Assembly (NCBI GenBank): GCA_910591455.2
Contig: OU342809.1
Coordinates: 20,749,427-20,813,426 of the forward strand
Length of the DNA: 64,000 bases
Reading direction: 5' to 3'
Source of the DNA: Pholis gunnellus
Taxonomy: Eukaryota; Chordata; Actinopteri; Perciformes; Pholidae
Shown here: piece after piece, positions 47,275 to 60,927 of the stretch
How the letters are laid out: the number at the start of each line of letters is the position of its first letter
How positions within the stretch are numbered: the stretch's first letter is position 1
Position numbers and translations under genes: made by a program
Notes under the pieces: generated by a model
Seen by the model: only the letters and a program-made list of their open reading frames with translations
The model's database searches: none
What the model was told of the DNA's origin: nothing

Positions 47275-50200
47275 TCAGTTCATCAGTAACTCCATCTGCA
47301 CCAGTCTTGCGTTGGTGTCTCCGGCCATGTTGTAGGGAATCATACCAGCAAAGGTGATCAGGGCTCTGGCCTGGCTGCGGAGTTGCTGTTCCAAGAAGAA
47401 AAAGACAAGAAGAAGAAGAAGAAGAAGAGATTAAAACACTGTCAGGATAGACTGCTTCTGTACATCTTATCGGACGGTTTGAGCAAATTTTGTTCTGTTT
47501 TTCCATTTGTTTTGAGAGTGTTTGTTACGGACTTCCTCGACGACTAGACGATACATCTCTAGGGGTTTATCCCGAAACAACAAATCTTGCTCTAATTTAA
47601 TATCCATCTCTTTCAGCTGCTTCAGTTCGTCCCTCTGCTCCATCAGAGCCCGTCTTCTCACCATGTCTCTGTCCTCTATGGTCCTCTGTGGCCGTCCTGG
47701 CGTGCCTGCTGGCGCCCCCTTCAGGCGTTTGTGCTGAGTGAACAGGATGTTCATGGTGGCCAACAGCACTTCAGACAGGTTGTGGCGCACCTGGGGACAC
47801 AGAGGACACTTTTAGAAAGAGTAAAAGAATAATGCTGCGTATTGTGGGAAAGTCTGAAAGTCCCCTTTTGAGCGTTCAGATCTTGATCTCACCTCATCAC
47901 TGAAGTTCCTGAACGCAGCCACTCTCTCCTCCACACTGTCCTGACTGAGCGGAAGGAGCTTCAAACGCTCCATCACCTGGTAGAGGAACACAGAGAGGAA
48001 CGGCATTAACAAGAGGAGCTGCGCATATTCAGCAGAATTTAAACAGATGGATCAAGGAGCTCCTGTTAGAAGGACTTTTATCTCTGCGTAACGTTTCGAG
48101 CACCAGGCTCTTACAGAGAGTCGCCACATTAAATACACAAATAAGCACACGTGACATATCAAATATTAGTAAGAAAATACATTGTATATCGATAGTCCTA
48201 TCAGACTCTGGATGTGCGAGTCTTTGTACTGATTTTTAAATAAGCTTCACATATTCAACATATATCCCTTCAACATAGTAATCTTGGCATCACATAGTAG
48301 GTGTGTGACATATGTGTCTGTATCGGGACTGTTGTGCTGCACTCACGTCGTAGGCTCGGTCAACGTGACCCGCGTGGTACTCGTCAAAGAACGTCGTCAG
48401 GTCCAACAGCAGGTAGAAAGTACTGTCGACGGACTTATCTCCCGCTACGCCCTGAGAACGATACCTGCAGCGGAAAGAGGAAATGATTCAGTATTTTTTC
48501 AGATTCAGATGCTCTTGATTAGGTTTGAACTCGTGCACGGTGCGCACGTGTCCTACCTCTCGGCAATAGCCACTGCAGTGTTTTTTAGCCTCTCCTTGTT
48601 GGACTGAGGTGCGCTGACCTGGGCGATGACTGGACTCAGCAGCCTGTTCATTAGCTCCAACACCTTATCTGAGTTCTAGACAGAGACAAATGGAAAAAGA
48701 CAGAGAGAGGCAGTGAGATAGGAACACAGGTTCAGTCTGTGGACGAAGAGATCACATGAACAGGTGCGCTCACCTTGGCCAGCTCGTAGAGTTTGACTGC
48801 CTCCTCAAACAAGCCCTTGTTCTCGGCCTCCAGAGCCACTTTACTGATGATAGCTCTGGTGTCCCCGGCGAACTTATCTATGACTCCAGGCTAGAGGGAG
48901 GAGGAGAGAGGATCAGAGTGAGACTGAGGATACCACAAGTTGCGATGATTGAGCAGATAGATGGCGACTATCCTTGAGTGGTTGGTTTGATTCCAGCAAA
49001 CAATCATGAGATTAAAAAAATGCATCAAACAAAAAGCGGAAAACTAAATAACCAACGAAATCGCAGACATGTGATCTATTAACATCTATGAAATTCCATT
49101 TATATGACAATTTTTCCAAATAGTGAAAAGGGTTTCTGTAAGGGGAGGATTGGTCATAACTATATTCATAACCACCATCACCAAAACACGTGGCCCTTAT
49201 TTGCTACCAGTGACTGACGAACCCTTTGGCACCAACAGCCACATACTGCAGCTCCTTACCTCCACAAATGCCAATTGGACTTTTTTTGCATTTTTAACTG
49301 ACGGACTTTGTTTGCTAGTAGCACAGGTCTTAATTGTTTCAGGTACACGCTACATGACCATCATATTGATCTAAAGCATAAACATGTTATATATATATAT
49401 ATTATATATTCCTTCGATGAAATGGACAAAATTAAAGAAGTTCTTTTCATAATTCTCAAATCCAGCAAACGGCAATCTTACAATCAAAACATAACGTCTT
49501 TATGTAGAGGATTATAAACCACTGGAACATTAATTTAGCATGTCATTAGCTTAGTTAGTAAAGATACAACCCCTGATTGATCAGTATGTAAGTAGCAGAT
49601 TCACCAGTGTGTTTATCACGTGGGTGGAATGAAACGTACAGCGATGTGAATGTGCTGCAGGCACGGTGAGAAATGTGAAGAACATTTTGTAAGCAAAGGA
49701 TTCAAGGAAGCATTGTGAAGAGCTTTTGGATCCATGACAGAGGAACAAAGTGCTGCCAAACGAGGAGCGTCAAAGAGAGTCAGCGAGAAAGAGTGACAGA
49801 CGAGATGTGTGAGGCAGAGCGAGAAGTCAAAGCATTAATAGAAACACAACCACAGAATAGAAAGAGATCAAAGACACAATCTTCTTACCTTCCTACTGCC
49901 GTCCTTCTCTAATCTCCCCAACAGCATGTCAAACTGTAAAGAAGACACAAAAACACATCAAGTATACAGTGTAGAGCCAGAGGAATAGAAACACCTTTAA
50001 CAGCCCTCAAATAAATCCTACATTATGAAGGGTTACATTTTACTCTCTTTTGTTTTGTTCAGTTTTACTGGATTGTAATATGACACGAAAGATCTTTTCA
50101 AACCTATATTTTGTCCACTTATATTTACAAAGCTAAAAACAAAGTCTAAAGTTAGATTTTAAATTAAAATTATTTAAAAAAAGTGAAGTGTTGGATGAGA

Positions 50201-51031
50201 CGAGATCAGGAAAAAAAGAAAAAATACTAAATGGATATGCTCGGTCCCTCTTTAAGAAACACTTGGTATTAGTCGATGCTGCACTAACGGTGTTAAAAGG
50301 CATTAAACAACTGTAGATGCATTTTTTCCCACAGGGTCTCTGTGTATGTGTGGGTCACTCACCTCACGACTCTCAATAACAAGTTCACTGACACAGCGCA
50401 TGAACATGTTTTCTCCCTGGCTGTCTTTCTCATTACTGCAGAACAGACATACAGTAGGAATTAGCAACAGAGGCATTATGGTGAACATCACTAGAGAAAA
50501 ATAAATTAATTCATAATATTCATCACACAGTCTCCCTATCAGTATGGTACAGGGTCATAAAATCCCAATACAGGATGATTGTGAGAGTGTAATACTATTT
50601 ACCGTAAGAAGTAGAAGTACTGCAGGGCTTCCCGTGGATCAGTGGACTCAAACTTGCGAGTGTACAGCATGAGCAGACGGATGAAGTTGAGGCGGCGCAC
50701 CATGGGAGGGTCCCCGGGCTCCTGGCTCACTACAGAGAACACGTCGGCACATTTTAGTTTCTGCTAAAATCTCTTTCTCAAGGGTCCTGCGTCACTCTAC
50801 AAAATAAAAAGGTGAATGCACTCACACAACTGAGCGCTTTGGCCGGATGACTTCAGCAACAGCCGCAGCTCGTACAGGACCAGCGCCACGTGCACGGCGT
50901 GACTCCGCAGTCTCTCAGCGCGAAACAAGAAAGCCACCGCCGCCTCGAACTGAGCCGTCAGGAACAACACCTGGAAATACAGGAAGGGCTGCTGGCTCGC
51001 AGAGAAGTGGGACTCTCCTGTTGGCCACAAG

Positions 51032-51107
<76 letters not shown>

Positions 51108-54100
51108 GAGAGAGAGAGAAAGAAAGAAAGAAAGAAAGAAAAAAAAAGAGAGAAAGAAAGAGAGAGAGAGAGGGAGTATTTCCGCATTAATTAAAACCAG
51201 CATATCATTTCAGGAGGAAAAGAGGTCACACCTTTAATGTCCGATTGTGTTCAGACATATTTCAGTTTTGAGTCATTTGTTTTTATCTGCAGGACTCTAC
51301 TCAAATCTACAAAAAATGAGTCGAATCGAGTCGAACCATGCGGTTGAAATGAGCGTAAGGCTACAGAGTGCCTGTCAATTAAGGTCTAATCAAGTGAATA
51401 ATTAAAATCAACTGTGTGGGTTTTTCAGCGTTTATCTGACAGTTGCTATAGAAACTCTCCTGCTGTGTTAAACTATAACCATTTAAGGGCCCCGTTCAAC
51501 TCTGGGTCTATACATGCCACGGTAACTTTTTGACAGTTGCTATGGCAACTAACATGTAAGAATTTGAAAATATGCCGTCAAGTGCAGGTACTTAGTCATC
51601 AAGTTTACTTTTTAATTATAATCCTTAATCCTCTTGCTGGCTGAGGAGTAGAACAGGGTGGACCATGTCAGCCATTTTATAGCCTTATCTCAGACTTACA
51701 GCACTATAGCTCAAAAAGGAGAAAGCGCATGAGAGAAGAGGAGAGGAAGAGAGTGATGAAGAGGAGGAAGAGGATGAAGGAGGCAAGATAAGAGCGCGGG
51801 GGGGGTGGGCTGCAGCAGATTGTACAAACAAGAAATGAGAAAGAACACATGGAAGGAGAGAAGATGTAAAAAAGGGGACAGAAATCAGTGGGAGGAAGGA
51901 GAGGAAGCGGTGGTGCAGGTGTAAGGAGAAACAGGGATAAAAGGAGGACAGGAGAGGAACAGACGGGGCTTTGGGCTTTACGTCCCGCTGTGAAGCAAGA
52001 TGGAGTACAACAAGGAACACTGAGCAAGACAACCGACGGAGCAGAGCAGCATGAGGGAGAACAGAATGTGGCTTCAGGCTGTACTTTCCAATGAGCAGAG
52101 AGAGAGGGAAAGAGAGAGAGAGAGGGAGAGTGGGAGAGGGGTGAGGGCTACCGAGAGTGGAAAAGGAAAAGAGCAGTCTTATCTGAACGGAGCAGGATCG
52201 ACCCGTGGAGAAGGCAGCACCCAGGGGAGAAAACGGCTTTCTCAATCTGTGGGAGAAAAAGGCCTAATGCCCTTATGCTCCCATTTATATATTTTGTGTG
52301 TTTCGGGGGCATGTGGCTGTTTGAGGCCCTGTTCAGACAGAGTGACATTTGAGCAGCCTGGGGAAGCTTTTGATAATTGTTTTCAATGAGAGTGTGGAGC
52401 TTTTTTGCTCGCTGCTGTTTTGAGTGCCTCATGTCTTCACTAACTCTCCCAGTTGAAAAACTTCCACTCAGAACAGAAAGGGGCCCCACGTCCTTCGCAT
52501 TTTTCCCCCAATTTTACAGACCGCTACAGTGACTCTGCTTTTTCTTTCACCTTGCGAGTCTGTGTCTGGTCCCTGATCCACTTCTGTACTAGGAACTACC
52601 ACAGAAGAAGTTTTGATCCAGATGTTAATGTTTCTGTCTGTGGACAGGTTTTGTCACAGTGATGGCGTCACAATCGTGCCAGATGCAGTCATGTAGTTGA
52701 AATCAAAATGATGGTTTTAAAGGAGCCAGTTACACCCCTGACACCCCTGGTTTGGCGTCGCAGCTGGTGTGATCCCACCGCAAGATGGTCATTAGTATTT
52801 GTTGTATATTCTGTATTGTTATGCAAATTGTACTGTTGTATACATTGTATTTTTTGATTTATATTTCAAGCACAGTGCTGGAGAAGACAAACATTTAACG
52901 GCACAATGTAGAGACATGTTGAGTATGTGACAAATAAAAACCTTTTTTCCGCTCACGCTAAACTACTTCTGTCAGAGAGGGGGGGGGGGGGGGGGGGGGG
53001 GCGCTATCCTCTTCTAACATTCATTGTGTTGAAACATCAAGGGCACAGAATTCGTGGGGAGCAGTCAGGGACGCAGTGAGAAGCAGCCAGCAGGAACAAT
53101 GGTTGGATGAGAGTTTAAGCAGCAGCTGTCTCTTTTAACTTCACTAAAAGGCATTCGATAAGGCCGACAGAGAGACCAGACGGGAGGCGTAATCTAATTC
53201 TCTGCACAGGCAGCAGGTGACTGGCAGGTGTAGCGCTTTCAAGCAAGAGACTCCCCTGGCTGAATCCTAAGTAGAAATGATGAGAAACTGTGTTGCTATT
53301 TCTACATTTGGTAGTTAAAACTAAATAAATTCTCAAACAGATTTTGGCACATTTTCCTACAAACTAATGAACTTTGGTTCCGGTTTACTTTGACGAAGGG
53401 TTCAGACTTTGCTGCTGCTCAGAGTCATACTCCTGGCTGGCTTGTTGTCCATAGATACAGTTGCTGAGGCTCATGGGTACTGTAGTGTTTAAAGCTGTTC
53501 GACAAACCAAACTAAAAGGAACAAACATGACTTTTCAGGAACTCAAATTAAATATTCATAGCACCACCTTTACTTCCAGAAGTTGCTCATTTTGCTACAC
53601 AAATTTAAGTTTATTGATTTTTTTCTAAGGTGCTTATCATCATCTCCAAATTGAGGTTTCTGTGTTCATGCATGTGCATACACACATCTTTTGTCTGCGG
53701 CCTCCTTTAAGATTAAAAAACAATGTTTGAAGCAAAGGGAAAAATAAGACAAGGAAAACCAGCACTGAGACGGCTGGAATGAATGAGAATACAGTTCAGA
53801 ATGCACAAAACAAAAAGTCAGAAAACTGGACGTAAAAGGGATGTACCCTTATAACATGATGTGTTCACATGTAATCTTGTAAAATGTAGTTTTGGGTGAA
53901 AAAACTTGAATAAAAACAGCTGTTTGAAGGAGATGTTTTCACAGCAATATAAAGAGAATTATGACCCGTTTAACTTGCTCACACTAGCTGTAAGCAGCTT
54001 ATAATACATAATTAAAACCACTATTGCCAAGATGATTGTTTTGTATTTTAATTTTAAAAAAAACAATCATTTATTTCCTAATCATTTGATTTGTGTGTTT

Positions 54101-57100
54101 TTAATGCAAATAACCACTACAGACGACAATAAAACAGAAAGAGGAAAACATTTAGAATATTTGACAGATTAGACCGACTTACTGACTGAATTATTTTCTG
54201 GGACAGTGGTAAAGAGAAAAGGTAGTCTGGAGCCTTGCTGTCAATTATAGTTCTTAGAATGAACATTTTGATTTGTGCATCTCTACAATGAGCCAAAGAC
54301 AACCAAAGGAAAATGTGGTCCCCCTGAGGAAAACATAATGGAATGGAGGTAGGCGGGGAGGCAAACGTGATGCATCACAATGTCGAGAAACTAAAGTTGA
54401 AAGATCTGTGGTCATTTGTAAAGCTGAAACAGAAATGCAGTTCCATACCATAGTCCTCCAGCAGCTGTTTCTGCAGCTGTGGCAGGGTCAGCCTGTCCTG
54501 AGAAGAGCTGCTGCCGTCATCATCAAAACACACCTGGTTCAACTGCAGGGACAAAAACACGGCACACACACTCTGTTAAACAAGCCGTGGAACTTTTAAT
54601 GATGATCATTATCTGGGCCAGCATCTCCTCTGGACAGTGTGCTAATGCTTTAGGTTTAAATACACATCCGCTGTACCTTAAGCCAGAGGTAGTCTTCAGT
54701 CTTGTCTGCCACCTCTCCATGGTTATCACTGATGTCACATTTCCCGATCAGGCAGTAGACGGCTCTCTTGTAAGGGTCGGCGCTGTTCCTCAGCACCCTG
54801 CGGTAGTGGAGGCGGAGCTTGTTCTCTGAAGTCGGAGAAAGGCTGAAGGGAGAAGATCAAGAGGCATAAATGATGATTCAGTTTGACCTCTGTGTGCATC
54901 TCAACATACACATACAAGACAAGGAGCCAAGGGGTTCTCACCGCCTGTCAGGGCTGTTCATGTACTCCTGAAACCAGGTCTTAAAGTCTCCCAGCTGATG
55001 TTGCACTCTGTTCACAACCTGCATGGCTGCATTCAGATCTCCACATCGCAGACAGTAGTAGATCACAGCCCACACTGGATGGCCCTCTATCTCACCATCC
55101 TGAAAAGACACAAAGACATTTAATACACTGGAGACAATATTAATATACTCATTTCAAATAAAGATCCTGTCCAAAAATGTGTTTTTGACCTGCACATTAA
55201 TGAAGCTTGTTCTAAAAAACTCATCATGTACAGTCTCTGGTTGCAAACATCAGTGAAGATCCGTTCACAATCGAGACTGGTGGTGCGATACATTTGGAAG
55301 GTTTTCCAAATATTAGAAGATGAATGACATTCTGACAGATTTAGCAGTGATATTATTGGTAGATCAAAGAAAACATTGTGAATGTGTGTTACCTGCATGC
55401 CAGGCAAAGGCCCTGGTAGTTTAATGTTGAGGAAGCTGCGGACTAGTTGGTACGTTCCCGGCACTCCACCTAGTTGGGCCTGATGGAGGTTCCCAAACAC
55501 AGTCACCATGGTGTAGTTTTTATAACTGGGAGAGAGGAGACACACACACACAAACACACACACAAACACATAAACACAATGAGTTCATCATCATGGTGCA
55601 GTCCGGCTTAAATTTTAACTCCTGTATGCCCTCTGTTAACTTGGCTGTACGGAAAGCTTAATCTCTTCAAACCACTGCACTTTAGAAAAAGAAAACAATC
55701 AACGCTACCTGTTCTCTAGGAAGCTGAGCGCCTGGCGTACGAAGGCCATCTGCATTTCAACAGAGGTGCGACTTTTCAGAGTGTCTTTGGCTGGAACCAG
55801 CAGCACGTCTGTCATCTGCTTCACCATCAGCCACATGTCTGACACGTTCTGGAGGGAAGAGAGAGGGCGACGGTCACAGTTACTTAAAGGCATGTATTGG
55901 GGAAAAAAACAGAATGCATATTAGCTGTATAAGCTACATCTTACAAAATAATTAAATCTGAAAACAACTATTTCATGGTGATAGATGTTCTTACCTTGTC
56001 ATCCAGGCTTTCTGCGACAGACGCACATAAGTCTCCCAGATTAGGCTGAATGTGACCATTCACGATCTTCTCATTGAAAATGTAAATCTGGAGGAAGAAG
56101 ACGTCGTCGTGGTGAAACGGACAGAGGGAGAGAAAAAAGGAAAAAGGGTTTCGTCAAAGGCTACATTTTCATGTTGACTTTCTACATTTGCAAATTAATG
56201 TTTCAAAATAAAATCCGCCTACAGCTCCATCCTCAGCTTCAGACGTAAAAGCAAACACTATGACCATCGAGTGAAATGGTTCACGACGAAAAACAAGAAA
56301 AGAAGGATCAAAATGTTTAAAAGGTCATCGAAGAGGACAAAGAAAACGAGACAAATGACGCCGCATGCAATGTGTCGACACATTGTCAGAGGAAAAGCCA
56401 CAATTAAAGTACTGCGTCACGTAGCAGTTCAGAGACAGAGAGAGAGACAGAGAGAGAGAGAGACAGAGAGAAGGTCAGACAGGATGAAGAGGGAGGAGGG
56501 ATGGTAGAGAGACAGAGAGACAGAGTGGGAGAGAGAATTACCCAGAGCCCCCCTCCACTGCCCAATCAATCGATATGCTTGATCTCCCACTTCCTGTTTG
56601 GCTGTGACCCCATTTTAACTGAACAATCAGAACGAGGGCATCACAAACAGACTCGTTCACACATCTGTGTTCAACTCATTTTATCTACAGTCAATTAAAG
56701 AGGTGAAGTTTGAACACACTTGTGTTGCTACAAACATTTACTGTATATATGAGACCGAAGCTATCGCAGTCAGATATATAATCTCTTTTAATATATAAAC
56801 TATGAAAGTGTTTTCTTCAATTTCCACATTTTGGAAGTGTTAACACGATAATAAAAACCTGCTGGTGTTTGTAACAATGCCTGACTGGTAAATAAAGCGG
56901 TAAAGTGATTATGTCAGAAACTGTGTCATGAAAATAATGAATATCTGCAAATATTTAGTTTTCAGATTCTGACTGACGCTCCCCAGTGGCACAGTAAAAA
57001 AATAAAAGAAAGAAAGACCCAGCAGCACTGAGACAAATGGGATGGAAGTTATTTTTCATCAAATATACATTTGCACTCGTGACGAAGGCTTGATGCCGAA

Positions 57101-59679
57101 ACACGTCCGAGTTTGTTTTTAGGTCCAACGATGCCATTAGAATAAAAGCATTCTAATGGTTTAAAAAGAGAGTGCCTTGGTGTTTTCTTGTAATGTTTCT
57201 GTACATTAATCTTCATCTAAAGTTTATTCCATGTAACACAAAATGATCAGTCCGACATCGACTCACCTGTCGTCCATAGGCCACCTCCACGCTGTCCAAC
57301 GCACTCCTTCCTGGAGCGGTCACTTCACTCACGAAGCTCGGCTACAACAAACAGAGAGGCAGCAGAGGACTTCATAAACACGCTGCATTTTCAATAAGGA
57401 ACGTAGCTAAAGCTAGAAAATATAGACGCCAATCACGTACCAATGAAACTTTTCATTTAATCCGATGTGACAATCAATTAGCATCTGAAATAAATCCTCT
57501 TTTTTTCATGCTGACTGTTCTGTGTTTTGAGATAGGAGGACCATAATGTTTCAACGCTTGTTGCCCAATGCATGCTGGGATTGATTTCAGCAGGAAGACA
57601 CACAGGATGAAAGTATTTTACTTTATTCAGGAGCAAAGATAAAAATAGCACCGATGAGTCTCAGATGAAACAGTTATTCTGGTTGGTTTAGATGAGTGGG
57701 GAGACAGTGAGAGACCTAAGACACATGAAGCCCAGGAAGTTAAATATATCATAAAATCAATGTTTGCGTATGTGACTAAATTGAAAACGAAATGATAATG
57801 CTGCTCAATGATTCTTGCACAGAATACATGTATAATGTAATATTAATATAGCAATCTTTTACACAGACCACAACTTCAGTCACTAAAATGAGGTCACTTA
57901 TATTCACACACTATGTTGTAGACAGACTGAGGAGCAAACTGAGACTGGTTTAAATTAGAATTGAGCGCTTTAATTGTAAAATACGAGAAAGTAGAAAACA
58001 GACTCGCTCTGGAAGTAAAATCTGTAATCTCAAGTCTGCGGAAAACTAAGAAATTACAAAAAATAGACAATTTCATCTGTCGTCTTTGTTGTGTGTGTAA
58101 GAAGAAAGTGACGGACCTGCATCTTGGTTTAGGAAACATATTTGTTTTTTTATAACAGATCTAGTCAAATGGCAGAGGGCCTGTGCAGAGCTCGGTCCAT
58201 GGGGACACCTAAATTTAGCCGACTTATGAATACAATATACTCTCAGCCGCATAAATAATATCAATTTTTAGCAAGAAATGTTCTGGAAAACTAGCTTCCC
58301 CATGAGGTAAAGCAGTGTTATCGAAGCAGAGTAAGACAGTTTGTCTCTCGTTGCAGTCACGATATATTTATTTTGCAGCTCTGTGTTGTGTTTCCCGTAC
58401 CTCCACGTCTTGACTGAAGTCCAGTGCGTCCTCTCCTGCTCCGAGCAGCGTGTGCAACACTCTCTGCTTCACCTGCTCCCACTGGACCAGCATGGACTCA
58501 CGGTGGTACTCCTCGGCCAACAGGAACGTCTGCAACACATCAAAGTAGGAAACGGGAACCCGATTACACTTACATTGAAGCTCACATAAGGCCTTGACTC
58601 ACAGGCTAGGTGCTAAATATCATGTGATTACTTTATGCACCCATTTTCCAATGATTTAAGATGCGCTAAATGTCCCTTTTTTAATCTTAATTATTATGGA
58701 TCAGAACTATTATTGATCACATATCGAAAACCTTGTTTCCAATCTGAAATCCTGTTTCTCTTTCCAGGCGAGAATACGTTTTGACCTTTATTGCAGTGAT
58801 GTGCTCTTCATGAATGTACCTGATTAGCGCCTAAAGAAGTTTGATGCTGAATATCATTGTGCTGACTTTAGTGGTTTGGGGAAATCTTGTACGCCTCTGT
58901 ACCCAGTATGCTGCCGCTAAATGCCCCTCTCCGTTTGTCACTCTTGAAAAATAGATTTGAATCTCTTTTACCTGATTAAATAAAGAATATATATGACGCA
59001 CACACACACACACACCAGATTTAGCAGCTGACCCCCGTCATGATTGTACTACTCCATCAGGACACAGTGTCGTCTATTTTAACCCTCCACAGAGACTCAA
59101 AGTGAGCTAATGGGAACGTGAGATAATTGAATCTTTCCAACCTCCAGGTCAGGGAGACGCAAATGTAGACCAGAGCCGACATTAACTTGGTTAACTTGGT
59201 CACTGCCTGAATGTCAAAGCGTTTACTTTTAACATTTCTGAGTTGACCGACTGTCGTCTGTCAAAAACTACGATGGAATCAAGAAATGTCAGTGCAGAGA
59301 TGACAGGATACAGTAGAGCAGTGGTTCTCAACCTTTTTTCAGTGATGTACCAGCGCAAAGCATTTTTGGTTGAAACGATCATCAGTGTCTGATTTATTAA
59401 ACTGTCAACACTGAAGATTGCATCGTTTAGGACAATGACTACTGAATATAAAATTCAGTTTATGAACTTACACTTATATTTTATTGAATATTTAATAAAT
59501 AACTATTTTTCAAGGATTTTTGAATGCATGCTAATTTTAAATATATATTTTTTAAATCTCACGTACCCCCTGGAGTGCCTTCACGTACCCCCATTTGAGA
59601 ACCACTGCATGAGAGGTTTAACAGTGTTTGTGGACCACAAAGAACTGTAAGATGTTTTAACTGTAAAATGTTCCACTCA

Positions 59680-59729
<50 letters not shown>

Positions 59730-60615
59730 CTCTTTTTACCAACTGCCTAATAATCGTATTGAGGAGATTCCTGTAAAAAAACGTGTTTAGGAGGAGATTA
59801 ATCATTGAATTGACCGATTTATTGTTATCAGATTTTTGCATTTCTCAAATATTTATATTAGGTATCCGCCTTAAAAATCCAAAACCAAAAGCTTTAAACT
59901 TAAATGAGATCATATTCATGTCAAGTGATCGCTAAGAGAGTGGACAACTCAACTACATACGCCATTCAGCACAACAGCACACAATTCATGTGATGAGAGA
60001 GGTACAGAAGTTGAGATAGAAATCTTTAACATCCGCTTTCTTCTTAATCAGTGCATTTGAGCCCCCCCCCCCCCCCCCCCCCCCGCACACGAGTCCTTTT
60101 TTCGTCTCTCAGGGAGAGGCGAGATAATGGGAACGGCAGCTAATTAAACGCCGGGCCTATTAGCTCTGCACGCCAGGGAAGCCATTTCAGAACCATTCCC
60201 TGAAGGTTCACACCAGAAGGACTTTTAGACCGCAGCAAGCAGAAATGACTAAACATTGAGGTTGTGAAGTGTTTTTATATTGGGATGTGTTAATGTTCAT
60301 ACACGCTGCAGTGCTGAAGACTCATCCGATTGTGTAAAACTAAATATGAGGCAAAGAAAGAACCGCTACTGTCTGTGACTATAGAGTCTAATCACTGCAT
60401 CTTGTCCTTTACAATTTAAAACAAATTCACCGGTAAAGAATGAAAAGAATGGCCTGTGATCTGCTTTTCCACACTGTAGGATTTAGATTCCGTCGACCAT
60501 CTGTAGCTCTATTTCCACCCGTGAAGCAATAAGACACTCGGCAGATACTGACCCTGCGGCGAGACTCCTCGATGGCTGACAGTAGGGCGTTGTCCCTCTC
60601 ATTCTTCAAGAAGCC
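47275..60615 (-). CDS. nup93: Nucleoporin Nup93, C-terminal 721 residues (5' exons off the window)
   Basis: Nup93 is the linker nucleoporin of the nuclear-pore inner ring, binding Nup205/Nup188, Nup155 and the Nup62 complex. The nineteen coding exons are 60553-60615, 58401-58529, 57267-57341, 55995-56087, 55709-55848, 55393-55525, 54942-55099, 54677-54842, 54449-54542, 50826-51017, 50603-50729, 50363-50435, 49889-49933, 48774-48890, 48557-48675, 48347-48464, 47893-47976, 47662-47790 and 47275-47385. Every phase closes. The protein runs from GFLKNERDNALLSAIEESRR through FGNLHQAQLGGVPGTYQLVR and FLYFQVLFLTAQFEAAVAFL to ITFAGMIPY and LLMN. Identity to human Nup93 is high throughout with no missing segment. 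Human Nup93 is about 819 aa, so roughly 98 N-terminal residues (the coiled-coil start) lie beyond the right edge. Confidence 0.97.
47467..47661 (-). other. Open frame through the last nup93 intron
   Basis: If the donor after the exon at 47662-47790 (ATG followed by GTGAGA) is not used, the nup93 frame stays open for 64 more codons to TAA at 47467-47469. These codons read as a charged, coiled-coil-like segment (RALMEQRDELKQLKEMDIKL, then RDKPLEMYRLVVEEVRNKHS) with protein-like composition. The spliced product instead gives the conserved QLRSQARALITF ending. This may be a rare intron-retained C-terminus, a nested gene fragment or chance. Confidence 0.3.
51034..51171. repeat. (GA)n/(GAAA)n purine tract next to a nup93 acceptor
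   Basis: About 138 bases of GA with GAAA and AAAG variants, 17 bases right of the exon at 50826-51017. On the minus strand it is a long pyrimidine tract feeding that exon's acceptor. It gives spurious Ser-Leu and Arg-Glu frames. Similar but shorter GA tracts lie at about 52098-52130, 56436-56475 and 60657-60688. Confidence 0.95.
51172..54448. other. nup93 intron (3.4 kb); no gene seen
   Basis: Contains purine-rich stretches at about 51720-52150 and a 23-base G run at 52979-53001. Long frames here, such as a Ser/Leu/Phe-rich minus-strand frame at 51685-52245, are products of the low-complexity purine/pyrimidine bias and have no family match I can recognise. Confidence 0.5.
59319..59607. mobile_element. 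Short hAT-type MITE with 15-base-class inverted ends
   Basis: The left end is CAGTGGTTCTCAACCTTTTT and the right end is the reverse complement of CAGTGGTTCTCAAATGGGGG, so about 13 bases are perfectly inverted. Flanks cagtagag (59311-59318) and catgagag (59608-59615) match at 6 of 8 positions, as expected for an old 8-base target duplication. The end sequence is that of the widespread Charlie-type hAT MITEs of vertebrates. It is non-coding and lies in a nup93 intron. Confidence 0.85.
59681..59724. repeat. (TA)n microsatellite
   Basis: An uninterrupted TA run of about 44 bases in a nup93 intron, close to the hAT MITE. Confidence 0.97.
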
Positions 60616-60653
60616 CTGTGGACGAGGCAGAGAGACAGAGAATGAGACGACAC

Positions 60654-60692
<39 letters not shown>

Positions 60693-60871
60693 AGGAGATG
60701 TTAGCTCCAACATCGGGGACAAAATGAATCAGAGATAAACTGTGTGCAGAGAGTTCTAGGGGGACAGATTTAGGAGGTGCACCATCATTTGCTCTACGGG
60801 AGGCAGAAGCTGCTTCTTTCTGCCATTCCTAGACAGTCTCACGTCAGGATTAGGCAAATGTTTAATCGCTG

Positions 60872-60874
<3 letters not shown>

Positions 60875-60925
<51 letters not shown>
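60875..60925. repeat. (CA)n microsatellite
   Basis: A CA run of about 50 bases just upstream of the first nup93 exon seen here. It produces poly-Val and poly-His/Thr frames on the two strands. Confidence 0.98.

Positions 60926-60927
<2 letters not shown>

Noticed and set aside
51685..52245. Minus-strand 186-aa Ser/Leu/Phe-rich frame
   Set aside because: It arises from a purine-rich plus strand in a nup93 intron; low complexity and no homology that I recognise.
57132..57160. Hairpin ccattagaat-aaaagc-attctaatgg as a possible small RNA
   Set aside because: The stem is only 10 base pairs and AT-rich; too short for a microRNA precursor.
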